Positions 25,884 through 34,816 of a stretch of DNA of 48,631 bases are shown piece after piece (within the stretch, counting starts at the first letter, position 1; each line of letters opens with the position of its first letter). Position numbers and translations under genes: made by a program. The notes under the pieces are model-generated. The model was not told the DNA's origin. It searched no databases and saw only the letters and a list, made by a program, of their open reading frames with translations. The stretch comes from an uncultured euryarchaeote (GTDB lineage: Archaea; Thermoplasmatota; Poseidoniia; Poseidoniales; Poseidoniaceae), in NCBI GenBank assembly GCA_937894115.1, contig CALBFP010000251.1:1-48631 (forward strand), given 5' to 3'.

Positions 25884-27638
25884 ATGAGCAATCGTCCCAA
25901 TCTTCTATCAGAGCTCTATCAAGCGCGTCTTGAAGACCTCAAGGAGATTGCATCAGCATATGGACTTGCAAAAAACGGTTCAGTTGAATATCTTCGTGCT
26001 CAGTTAATTCGCGATTTAATTCTCCCAGAATGGGACTTAACATTGGATGGTCTCAAAAACATACTCAACAATGACCTTGGGAAGTTACTCGGTGTTTTCG
26101 GAATAAAGAAAACGGGATCGCTTCGAACCCGACGTCAGCGTCTTTATCTGCATCTGAACCACGATCCAAAGCAACTCAAAGAGGATAACCTTGACAAAAT
26201 GACCAAAGAAGAACTCCATGGCCTGTGCAAAGCCTTAGAATTGCCGCGATCGGGGAATCGTCAAACACTTCTCATTCGAGTAGCGGGCGTTCTTTCTGCC
26301 CAGCACAAAAATTGGGGTACAATAAAGCGTTCACTTAAGCGAGGAGGAGGAACAGTAGTAATTCCATCTCCCAGTCATTTGGACGACGAACAGCAAACAG
26401 AAGTATCTACAATTTCGCAAACTGTCGAAGATTTCGTCAGTGAACATCCAGAGGGATGGACCTTTGAACAGGAGTCGGAATTGATTGAAACGATTGAAGA
26501 AACCTTCGATGACACTTCGCTTTCCGAAGTTGCTGCATCTATAGAAAAGGGCCTATCAGGGCAAAACGAGGGCAATGAACAACCGATTCCGCCAATGATG
26601 CAAGAACTCTCATCCGAAGAACCAACACTCGAAGAGGAGGCCGCATTGTTGGAGATTTCTTCACGTCGAGCAGAAGTTGAAGCCGCAGCGAGAGATTTCT
26701 TACTTGTTGGCAGCACAACCGATGTGGAGGACATGGATTCCTTCATCATGAGTCTCTCCAACCACGGATTTTCTGTTGAGTTGGTTCGCGTTCAAGACAC
26801 TATCCGAACCATAATTATGGAAACAGCATTCCGATCTGAGCAAGAACAACACGCCCTATCCAACAAACCAGGTTCATGGTCAGAACGAGAAGCAATCCGT
26901 TTGTTTGAACAAATGCGCCCACAATTGAGGGAACGGATACCTGAAATTGTTGCAGGTCGTCGTGGAAATCTCGTGCAGGCTCGAATGGAATTTGAAGAAG
27001 AAGCAAGAGGGCTTGGTTTGGATTTGAGGAGTCCTGCAGTATCCGGACGATTGCACGCACTGTTCGACCTACACTTGGAGATCAGTGAAGCTGAAGAGTT
27101 GCAAGACCCATCTGCAGCAAGACGAAATCGAATGCTTCGAATCCTCTACCATGGAGCTGTACATTTACCCGATGATGTACGCCGAACCATTGAACGACTT
27201 GAGAGAAATTTACCTTCATTTGAATCGCTTGTAGAAACCGTTCTTGAGTCAAGTGAAGGAGATTTTTCAGAAGCACAGCAAAGCCTCATCATCCGATTCC
27301 TTGAATCGAAGGGTTATCTTGTCAACACTGCAGAATTACGCCCACGCGTCTTGGCATGCGCAGGCATTGTAGGAACAGAGCTTGGTTACTTGACACCGAG
27401 TCAAATACCTCGTCTTGCCCCTGGAATATTGGTAAGTGATGATCAGGTTGATGCAATTGTAGCGGAACTCAAAGCACTTGCTGCGACATTCAAACCGCAA
27501 GATATCGACGTTGAAGAACCCGAGATGCAGGTCGCAGAATCTGTTGCTGATGCTTCAAGTCGAGTCGGAGATGTGCGCGGACAAATTGATCGAGTTGATG
27601 CGCTGTTGTCACGACTTCGTCTTCAAGATCATCAATGA
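25884..27638 (+). CDS. Protein with three tandem N-terminal SAP-like repeats
   Basis: LEDLKEIASAYGLAKNGSVEYLRAQLIRDLI; LGKLLGVFGIKKTGSLRTRRQRLYLHL; TKEELHGLCKALELPRSGNRQTLLIRVAGVL. Confidence 0.7.
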   Translation: MSNRPNLLSELYQARLEDLKEIASAYGLAKNGSVEYLRAQLIRDLILPEWDLTLDGLKNILNNDLGKLLGVFGIKKTGSLRTRRQRLYLHLNHDPKQLKEDNLDKMTKEELHGLCKALELPRSGNRQTLLIRVAGVLSAQHKNWGTIKRSLKRGGGTVVIPSPSHLDDEQQTEVSTISQTVEDFVSEHPEGWTFEQESELIETIEETFDDTSLSEVAASIEKGLSGQNEGNEQPIPPMMQELSSEEPTLEEEAALLEISSRRAEVEAAARDFLLVGSTTDVEDMDSFIMSLSNHGFSVELVRVQDTIRTIIMETAFRSEQEQHALSNKPGSWSEREAIRLFEQMRPQLRERIPEIVAGRRGNLVQARMEFEEEARGLGLDLRSPAVSGRLHALFDLHLEISEAEELQDPSAARRNRMLRILYHGAVHLPDDVRRTIERLERNLPSFESLVETVLESSEGDFSEAQQSLIIRFLESKGYLVNTAELRPRVLACAGIVGTELGYLTPSQIPRLAPGILVSDDQVDAIVAELKALAATFKPQDIDVEEPEMQVAESVADASSRVGDVRGQIDRVDALLSRLRLQDHQ

Positions 27639-28876
27639 TGATTTTGTGCGTAAAAATTCTGGACAACCGTTGTTACGGATTGAATGTCAGTGATGTCTCG
27701 GGCAATCAAGTCTTCAATGATTTGTTGTCGCTGTTGAACGTGTTTTTCAAACACATCTGGCGAAACACCAGCAGCACGGCAAATAACTTCCCGTAGATTC
27801 GATGGAATTCCTGTTTCTTCGATTTGATCGGTCGCAGCATTGTACTTCCAGATCGTGTTCAATCGAGGTTTGGAGCCTTCCATACCGGCTATTTCAGCAA
27901 CTTCAGTAATCTTACGTGCGGTTTTACCGTTCACGTGCAGACGAGCTTGAATGATAATGAGATCAAGTCCAGTAAGCATAATTGGTGGAACGTTCATCGG
28001 GGGATTGATCATTCGTGTGACGGTCTCTTGAGCAGTGTTAGCGTGAAGACTTCCAAACGAACCGTCATGTCCTGTATTCATTGCAGTGAGAAGTGTGGCA
28101 GCTTCAGGACCTCGAACTTCTCCAACAATAATGCGATCGGGTCGCATACGCAGACTGGATTTCAGACAATCGTTCATGTCCACTTCAGGCGTTCCGTCCG
28201 GTCGCTCTCGACGGGTTTCCATTCGCAACCAGTGGTCGTGATACACTTGCAACTCAGCGGTATCCTCAACCGTGAGAAGGCGCCGGTGCCATGGAATGTA
28301 CATGCCCAGGCAGTTCAGTGTAGTGGTTTTACCGGAACCGGTTCCACCAGCAATAACAAAGTTCGCTGGTCGACTGTCCAGACCTTCAATCCACACCCAC
28401 ATCATCGCAGCCAATCGAGAATTGACCGTGCCAAATTTCACCAAGTCAATCATCGTTAGTGGGTCCTCCTTGAATTTCCGGATGGTGAGTGTTGGTCCAT
28501 CGGGAGAGACGGGAGGTATCGTACCGTTAACACGAGATCCATCAGGAAGTCGACCATCGAAAATGGGAACCATTCCAGGACCATCACCAAGTGGAACATT
28601 GGTAAACGCTGCAATGTTTTTGGCAATCTGGAGCCCTGCTTCATCGTTAATCCACACGTTCGTGCGGCACATGCCGTGCTTACGATGCGCCACTTTCACG
28701 CATTGCGTACCACCGTTGTACATCACTTCTTCCAAATTGTCGTCTTCAAACAAGACTGCGAGGTCGCCGTGAGGGTTTGGGGCGACGGAACCCTCAACAT
28801 GATAAATTGGTGAGGGGTGATTCGATTCGGTGTAGATTGTTACGTTACCGTATTGTTCAATTATTTGTTCAGACAT
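27632..28876 (-). CDS. Type II/IV secretion-family ATPase (archaeal Tad/FlaI-like)
   Basis: FVIAGGTGSGKTTTLNCL Walker A, DRIIVGEVRGPEAATLLTAMNTGHDGSFGSLHANT. Confidence 0.95.
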   Translation of the reverse strand: MSEQIIEQYGNVTIYTESNHPSPIYHVEGSVAPNPHGDLAVLFEDDNLEEVMYNGGTQCVKVAHRKHGMCRTNVWINDEAGLQIAKNIAAFTNVPLGDGPGMVPIFDGRLPDGSRVNGTIPPVSPDGPTLTIRKFKEDPLTMIDLVKFGTVNSRLAAMMWVWIEGLDSRPANFVIAGGTGSGKTTTLNCLGMYIPWHRRLLTVEDTAELQVYHDHWLRMETRRERPDGTPEVDMNDCLKSSLRMRPDRIIVGEVRGPEAATLLTAMNTGHDGSFGSLHANTAQETVTRMINPPMNVPPIMLTGLDLIIIQARLHVNGKTARKITEVAEIAGMEGSKPRLNTIWKYNAATDQIEETGIPSNLREVICRAAGVSPDVFEKHVQQRQQIIEDLIARDITDIQSVTTVVQNFYAQNHH

Positions 28877-28879
28877 GTT

Positions 28880-29611
28880 TCAACCTCCAAGCATTTTTGT
28901 TGCGCCCAAGAAAATAAACATCGACATTGCCATCCATCCCGGGACAAACCACATGGTGTCTCGCATTCGGCCGAGCATTCGACCGGAAACGGCCACACCT
29001 ACAGCGCTTGCAGCTGCAAAGAAGAGGCTAAAGGTTGAAAGAAATCCCTCGATTTGGAAACCAGCTGACGCTGGTGTGAAAAGCCCAACGAGGAAACCAA
29101 TAAGTCCAGGCAAGCCGATGCAAACGAACAAAACGATGAGAATTCCACGCCCTTGAAGCTCAGATTCCCGTTTGTTCATCAAGACGTTGAGGCGTTCATA
29201 ATCCATGGACAGGTTCATCAGAATGTCTTGAAGTGGAGCGTTTTGCTCGATTGCTGTTTCAAGCAGATGCATGACCCTTTGCACCTGTGAAGAGCGGGTC
29301 TTCGTGGCAAAACTTGAGAGTGCAGCATCAAAAGAACTTGAATGGCTTTCTTTTAGGGTCTCTTCAAGAAGCGGCCCAAGTGGAGCAGGAGCAGATTTTG
29401 CTTGGTGCTGCATGGCTTCCTGAATACCCAGTCCCGCACCAACCTCGTCGGATAAACCTTCCAAGAATGAGGGAAGAGCGTTTTCGATTTTTCGGCGGCG
29501 AATGCGTTCTCGAATCGGTGGTATACCACCTCCAATCATTGAAAGGCCAACAACACCGAGCATCAACATCATCGGTTGATTGCTAAACGATTCGAGGAAA
29601 CGAAACAACAC
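28880..29611 (-). CDS. Type II secretion F-domain membrane protein (TadB/C-like)
   Basis: LSDEVGAGLGIQEAMQHQ... and C-terminal TM pairs; directly upstream of ATPase. Confidence 0.85.
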   Translation of the reverse strand: MLFRFLESFSNQPMMLMLGVVGLSMIGGGIPPIRERIRRRKIENALPSFLEGLSDEVGAGLGIQEAMQHQAKSAPAPLGPLLEETLKESHSSSFDAALSSFATKTRSSQVQRVMHLLETAIEQNAPLQDILMNLSMDYERLNVLMNKRESELQGRGILIVLFVCIGLPGLIGFLVGLFTPASAGFQIEGFLSTFSLFFAAASAVGVAVSGRMLGRMRDTMWFVPGWMAMSMFIFLGATKMLGG

Positions 29612-29615
29612 GGTA

Positions 29616-30197
29616 TCACAATCCTGGATCTTTCGTGTGCGTCTTCAAACCGATCATAATCATTGCAAACAGTGTGAGGAAAAGACCGATGTTGAGGACG
29701 ACGTTGATTGTTGATTGTTCTGGAATGGGCATGATGTCTCCCATTCCATCACCCCCCATCAACTGCGGAAACAAACCAAAAACGGACAGGATGATTGGAC
29801 CAATCATTCCTATTGAGAGCAAGGATTCTGGTACACCACTCAGATCTTCAATGTACTTTTTTACATCTTCTGTACGCTCTTCTTCCATACGACTTCCTTG
29901 CTTTTTGAGTGTGTCAATGATGTCTGTGTTTTGTGTAATGTTCATGTGCATGATGTTGAGCAATCTGCGGTATCCTTCTGTCTCCACCTTGCCCATGAGA
30001 GCCTTGATTTCTTTTTCCAAGGGTCGACCACCTTTCCGAACTTTGTCCATCATGCTACCAAAATCTTCGGAAATAACTCCGTATCCACCTTGCGATATAC
30101 TGTGAATGGTTGCCTCCAATCCGATACCCGACGACATGAGGACGTCCATTGCACGAATCACGTAGAGGACCTCACGTTTTTCGTCAAGTTTTCGCAT
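29616..30197 (-). CDS. Type II secretion F-domain membrane protein (TadC/B-like)
   Basis: VIRAMDVLMSSGIGLEATIHSISQGGYGVISEDFGSMMDKVRKGG...; paired with previous ORF. Confidence 0.85.
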   Translation of the reverse strand: MRKLDEKREVLYVIRAMDVLMSSGIGLEATIHSISQGGYGVISEDFGSMMDKVRKGGRPLEKEIKALMGKVETEGYRRLLNIMHMNITQNTDIIDTLKKQGSRMEEERTEDVKKYIEDLSGVPESLLSIGMIGPIILSVFGLFPQLMGGDGMGDIMPIPEQSTINVVLNIGLFLTLFAMIMIGLKTHTKDPGL

Positions 30198-30207
30198 CGT
30201 TTCCACC

Positions 30208-30561
30208 TCAAATAACGTCTTCAATTAGTTCAAACACAAATTTTTCTGTAGATCCTTCGTATTCAAGAGAAGCAAAAATCACCTTGACATCGCGCTCCTC
30301 GAACGGATCGTGAATGAAGGGTTGACCTGATCGAAACATTTTCAGAATCTTCTTGTAGTCGTCGATGGACAAGATACCTCGAACCGTGTATATGGTCGAT
30401 TCAGCGCCCTCATCATGCAGATTGTCGCCCTCTCCTCCACGAATGATGGTCCGTGTTAGACGCCTTGTAATTTTGATGTCGATATCTGCGTTTGGAATTC
30501 GAATCCAATCTGCAGAACCTGTTCCAGTTGCCGGTCGAATGAAGAAATCCATGCCTGCCAT
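30208..30561 (-). CDS. Small conserved-looking protein in pilus operon, possible baseplate/tail-like beta fold
   Basis: MAGMDFFIRPATGTGSADWIRIPNADIDIKITRRLTRTIIRGGEGDNLHDEGAESTIYTVRGILSIDDYKKILKMFRSGQPFIHDP; start trimmed to MAGMDFF. Confidence 0.6.
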   Translation of the reverse strand: MAGMDFFIRPATGTGSADWIRIPNADIDIKITRRLTRTIIRGGEGDNLHDEGAESTIYTVRGILSIDDYKKILKMFRSGQPFIHDPFEERDVKVIFASLEYEGSTEKFVFELIEDVI

Positions 30562-30619
30562 GATGACCCCTAGACGCTTGAGGGGGTAGGCGAGATTTGA
30601 ATGTAATGGAACAATTTGT

Positions 30620-31549
30620 TCAAGCCACAATTTTGAACCAGCCGAATCGAGGCTCATGCAGTGTGCCATCATCGCTCATCGCATCGAGTTCTGCTTCCGA
30701 CTGTTCACGGGTGAATCCTCGTGACGAGAGATTGCGCACCAAGGATTCAAAATCGACGCCTTCTCCATTGTCCATGCTTTGTATGCACTCCAAAATAACC
30801 GATTGCAGGTCTACTCCATCGGTTTTGACTTCGTCTTCAGTCGTTGAATCCGAAAGTTCGAGCTTCGGCGGTGCCGTTGTTGCTGCGGCCATTTTACCTT
30901 CCGCTATGTCGAGTGCCTGCATGACGTTGAGGCGATATCCTTCTGTGTCGATTTGTCCGTAATGGGCATTGGCTGCAATCAATCCATCAATCATCTTCGC
31001 TGGTATTCCTTGCTGCATCATGGCTTCTTTGGTGGGTTCACAGTTGAGCGATTTTTGATGTTGGTCGAGTCGCTCAAGTGTTTCAGAACAAGCACGAACA
31101 AGCCAAGAGGCGTATCGTTCCCGTGAAACAACAGCTGCCTCTTCGGGTCGAATCGAGGTGTAAACGGCCCCTTCGTCCGTTTGGTACCAACGGGCCTTCG
31201 CCGTCATACTCAGCAAAACGGGTTCACCGGATTCGACTTTATCGTGCAACTGAATCACAAATTCACGCATTGATTCTGTTGCGTATTCTCCGACAGAGAA
31301 GTAGTATAGCCCAGAGGGGTCACGTATCTGTCCTTGGTACATTTGCGATCCGTTGCTTGTCTCACGCAATTCAAGGCGCTCGACAAGGCCTGAAAGTATG
31401 ACACGGTTGACTTTCGCACCGAGTTTTGTAATGACGAATGTCGGGTCAAACTCTCCAGATCCTTTCTCATTGAGCGTAGACTCACCAAATTCTGATGCAA
31501 GCATGAACCATGCAGGCTGACGTTGAATTTGTCGTGAGGGGGTCATCAT
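30620..31549 (-). CDS. RPA-associated OB-fold protein (COG3390-like)
   Basis: RQPAWFMLASEFGESTLN...KVNRVILSGLVERLELRE...IRDPSGLYYFSVGEY; start overlaps RPA stop. Confidence 0.82.
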   Translation of the reverse strand: MMTPSRQIQRQPAWFMLASEFGESTLNEKGSGEFDPTFVITKLGAKVNRVILSGLVERLELRETSNGSQMYQGQIRDPSGLYYFSVGEYATESMREFVIQLHDKVESGEPVLLSMTAKARWYQTDEGAVYTSIRPEEAAVVSRERYASWLVRACSETLERLDQHQKSLNCEPTKEAMMQQGIPAKMIDGLIAANAHYGQIDTEGYRLNVMQALDIAEGKMAAATTAPPKLELSDSTTEDEVKTDGVDLQSVILECIQSMDNGEGVDFESLVRNLSSRGFTREQSEAELDAMSDDGTLHEPRFGWFKIVA

Positions 31550-33255
31550 TGCAACCCCCACTTGGCTCGAAGTTCGGTTGCGATTAAACCGGTATCTGAT
31601 TCTGCAATGTTCGCTCCATCGCACAAAATCATCGAACCCTGTCCGTCGTTGATAATGCGGCCCTTCACCTCAACTTCACACCCGAGGAGTTTCTCTCGAA
31701 TCGATTGTACGTACGCTGTTTTTCCGTTCGCTTGAATTTCGTCTACCATCGCATCATGCTCGGTTTGAAGCAAAGCCAGTGCAGCGTCCTTCGCAATCAA
31801 CAGAGCGCAGGTCGCGGCTTTGTCGTCCAAAACCAATCGTAAACGTACATCTTCCTTCCCTTCGACAGTCATGGTTTGGCATTTTTCATCAGAGCATTTT
31901 CCGTCGCGAAGGACTCTTCGACATTCAACACAGCGCATGATGATTCCTGAATCTTCCCGCACAGAGACGATGGTTCCACGTGTTGTGATGCCGACTCGAC
32001 TTGGTCCTGAAACAAGTTCGTCCAACGGAACCTCGATTTTGAGATTCTCAAGATCGATATCTCCTTCCCATGGGGTCTCTTCGAGAATTGTAAGTTGTTC
32101 CTCACGATCGATTGTGATGTCGGGAATTCCCTGCCAAGCTCGAACTCTTGCGTCGGTAATGCGAACTGTCATTGGTAGTTTGGAGTCATCGATTGGAAGG
32201 TCGGTCCATGCACTTACCCTGCATTGACCCGTGGGGTCAGCAATTTGTCCTGACCACAAGTAGCGCTCCTCACCGTCTTTGTTGAATGTCCGCTTTTCCC
32301 ATGCAGTAATGCTAACGACGATTTCAACGTCCTTGGAACCGTCTCGAAGCGTGCTGATGGTCGAAACCATATCTTGTTTGAGTGCATCAGTATCTGCGAA
32401 AGATGCATCATGATACGTTTCAATTTTTGTTGTTCGTCCGAAATTAAGTTCTGGTGTGTCTCGGAAGGTTTTCACTTGCGCACCGTCAATTTTGAGCAGA
32501 GTACCCACTTCGAAATCGAAAGGCTCCCAAGAAAGGAATCCAATCGCACCGGATTCATCCGCAATCCGGCCACGGACGACGTCGATACTGCCGCTCCCAT
32601 CTCTGCGGTGAATCTGGTCTGCTCGTGAAGACATAAGTCGTCCAACGATGCAAACGTATCCATCGTTTGGCAAATCTGAGATATCGATGGGCTCTCCTGG
32701 AGCGACAACAGGACGAGATCCTTCACGCAAAACTGCAACACGAGACGATTGATTGATGTTCAGTGACATGCGCCCTTGGTATTCATTCACCGAAGCACCT
32801 TCAATGCGGACTACGGAGCCTGGTGTGATGTTGCTGTTGTTGCCCCAGTCTTTGTATTCCCAACGTGTGCGCTCTCCGTTTCCTTCTTGCCAAGGGTCGT
32901 CCTCAATGAGCCCGAAGGCAATCGATTTGGATTCGCCGCGGACCATTTGTTCACGTATGTTGTGAGAGATAATTTCAACTTCAATCTCGATATCGCGATC
33001 GTCGGATTTCAATTCGGAAAGACGGTTGACTTTTTTTGTTGGCCGGTCGGTTTGACCAGAGTTTGCGTTGGTTTTTGGCGCCACATCCGTTTCACTCTTG
33101 AAACGTCGAATTATGGAACGTATGGCGTCCTGCGGAGGGATGAAAAACTCCTCCTCGTATTTTTTGAATGCTGCTTTGACCTCTTCACGGTCTACACCAG
33201 GACATTCTTGAAGAACTGCAGAGACGTGGTCGTTATAGCGATCATCATCGTCCAT
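31546..33255 (-). CDS. Replication protein A (single-stranded DNA-binding, multiple OB folds plus zinc finger)
   Basis: Repeated OB-like units (GSVVRIEGASVNEYQGRMSLNI; MTVRITDARVRAWQGIPDITI) and CVECRRVLRDGKCSDEKC. Confidence 0.92.
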   Translation of the reverse strand: MDDDDRYNDHVSAVLQECPGVDREEVKAAFKKYEEEFFIPPQDAIRSIIRRFKSETDVAPKTNANSGQTDRPTKKVNRLSELKSDDRDIEIEVEIISHNIREQMVRGESKSIAFGLIEDDPWQEGNGERTRWEYKDWGNNSNITPGSVVRIEGASVNEYQGRMSLNINQSSRVAVLREGSRPVVAPGEPIDISDLPNDGYVCIVGRLMSSRADQIHRRDGSGSIDVVRGRIADESGAIGFLSWEPFDFEVGTLLKIDGAQVKTFRDTPELNFGRTTKIETYHDASFADTDALKQDMVSTISTLRDGSKDVEIVVSITAWEKRTFNKDGEERYLWSGQIADPTGQCRVSAWTDLPIDDSKLPMTVRITDARVRAWQGIPDITIDREEQLTILEETPWEGDIDLENLKIEVPLDELVSGPSRVGITTRGTIVSVREDSGIIMRCVECRRVLRDGKCSDEKCQTMTVEGKEDVRLRLVLDDKAATCALLIAKDAALALLQTEHDAMVDEIQANGKTAYVQSIREKLLGCEVEVKGRIINDGQGSMILCDGANIAESDTGLIATELRAKWGLQ

Positions 33256-33409
33256 GATTTTCACCTCCGCCAGGCGTAAAATTTCGATTAAGCCTGTGCG
33301 GAGAACAGGCGGCGGGCTTTTGTGCGGATTGGTTAAGACGATACACTCCCATGACCTCCATGGAACCAATCAACAATGACGAGGGGTCATAAACAATCCC
33401 CTCCTGTAA

Positions 33410-34813
33410 TCAGGCGGGATTTACACGCATTCCTTGAGAAAAAAGGATGTCTGAGAGGTGATTGCTTCCGGTGCTTGAAACTCCAGACGTTGTGGATTGA
33501 GGGCCAAGGTGGACGCCGTTTGAAATGGCCTGGAACAAATTCCCAGAAACGCCGGCTTGTTTCAAAGCACCCAGAACTTCTCCATCTTCAACCTTGAGAA
33601 TTGTGCTCGTCGTTACGGAAAAATCTCCACTCGTTGGATTTGCTGTGTGCGCTCCCATGACACTGTGAATGATGTATCCATTGTCCATCGTTTGCATTAA
33701 TTCATCTCTCGATTGTGATTTGCGCGATGAGAGGAGTTGGACGTCACCGCATCCCGTTGTTGGTGGTGACATGTGACTTCTTCGTGTTGCAGAACCGGTT
33801 GTTGCCGCTGATTCGATTCGCCCTTCAGCCACGTTTTTTGCAGCATCTCGGGTCGACCAAATCATCTTTCGAAGAACACCGTTCTCGACAACGGTATGGC
33901 ATGATGTCGGAACGCCTTCACCATCTCGTGCGGACGACGCAAAACCACCGTCCATCCGACGATTGTCGAGCATGGTGAGATGATCATCGAGAACGGTTTC
34001 GTTGATTTTTCCAGACCAAAACGATTCTTTTCGAACCATCCTTTCTCCTAGTACGGATGGACGAATGATGTTGGAAAACAAGGAACTGATACCCTGAGGA
34101 GTCATAAGGATGGCAGCATCCGTCGGTTGGTTTTCCACCGGAATGGGGTTTCGAGTTTTTTGAGCCCATTCCACAGCCAAGGGTACACAACTTGGGATTC
34201 CAGAAATGAGTTTACGCGATGAGGAGCTTTCCCAAGCGCTGGTCATTTGTCCATCGGCTTCGATGGAGACTTGCACGCCAAGGCCATGGGAGGTTTTGAT
34301 TCCTGAGGCTTCAATACCTTCACTCGAAGACATCGCACTGGCTTCCACACTTGCACCGATCCCACCTCCGATGACGACCGCCCGTTCATCGAGGGATGCA
34401 ACCTCTGCGATGATGTCATCGCCTTGGGTCAACAAATCCTCGGCTGATAATTTGAGTATAGCATCGTCGCTCATCCCTCCAACAGGTTGAGCGCCCTCTG
34501 CATTCGGTAGTGAAAAATCTTTGATTTTTGGGCTGGCCTTGGCGATGGATAAAGCCTGGGAAACGGCGTGCTCTGACCCACTTGGATCGACAAGATGTGC
34601 ATATCCGTATCGACCGTTTTCGACGACACGTACACCGAATCCACCCTCGCCTCCTCCTGACGCGAGAGAAATTCGACCAGCCTCGATATCCAACGTTCGA
34701 CCGTAGCCTTGAGAGGCAACAATTTCCCATTGGCTAATGCCTTGGCTTTCGCACTGTTTAGCGATGATTTCACAGCCATCAAGCAACCGTTCGATAGCAT
34801 CGTCTGGAATCAT
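33410..34813 (-). CDS. TldE/PmbA-type metalloprotease subunit
   Basis: PmbA/TldE-like sequence, tandem with TldD. Confidence 0.88.
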   Translation of the reverse strand: MIPDDAIERLLDGCEIIAKQCESQGISQWEIVASQGYGRTLDIEAGRISLASGGGEGGFGVRVVENGRYGYAHLVDPSGSEHAVSQALSIAKASPKIKDFSLPNAEGAQPVGGMSDDAILKLSAEDLLTQGDDIIAEVASLDERAVVIGGGIGASVEASAMSSSEGIEASGIKTSHGLGVQVSIEADGQMTSAWESSSSRKLISGIPSCVPLAVEWAQKTRNPIPVENQPTDAAILMTPQGISSLFSNIIRPSVLGERMVRKESFWSGKINETVLDDHLTMLDNRRMDGGFASSARDGEGVPTSCHTVVENGVLRKMIWSTRDAAKNVAEGRIESAATTGSATRRSHMSPPTTGCGDVQLLSSRKSQSRDELMQTMDNGYIIHSVMGAHTANPTSGDFSVTTSTILKVEDGEVLGALKQAGVSGNLFQAISNGVHLGPQSTTSGVSSTGSNHLSDILFSQGMRVNPA

Positions 34814-34816
34814 TGC

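Noticed and set aside
27632-30197. Archaellum (flagellum) operon
   Set aside because: No archaellin, FlaF/G/H or single FlaJ nearby; two F-domain proteins fit Tad/Epd better.
30208-30561. Prophage or contractile injection cluster
   Set aside because: Only one small protein has a tail-like pattern; no sheath, tube, terminase, portal or integrase in the window.
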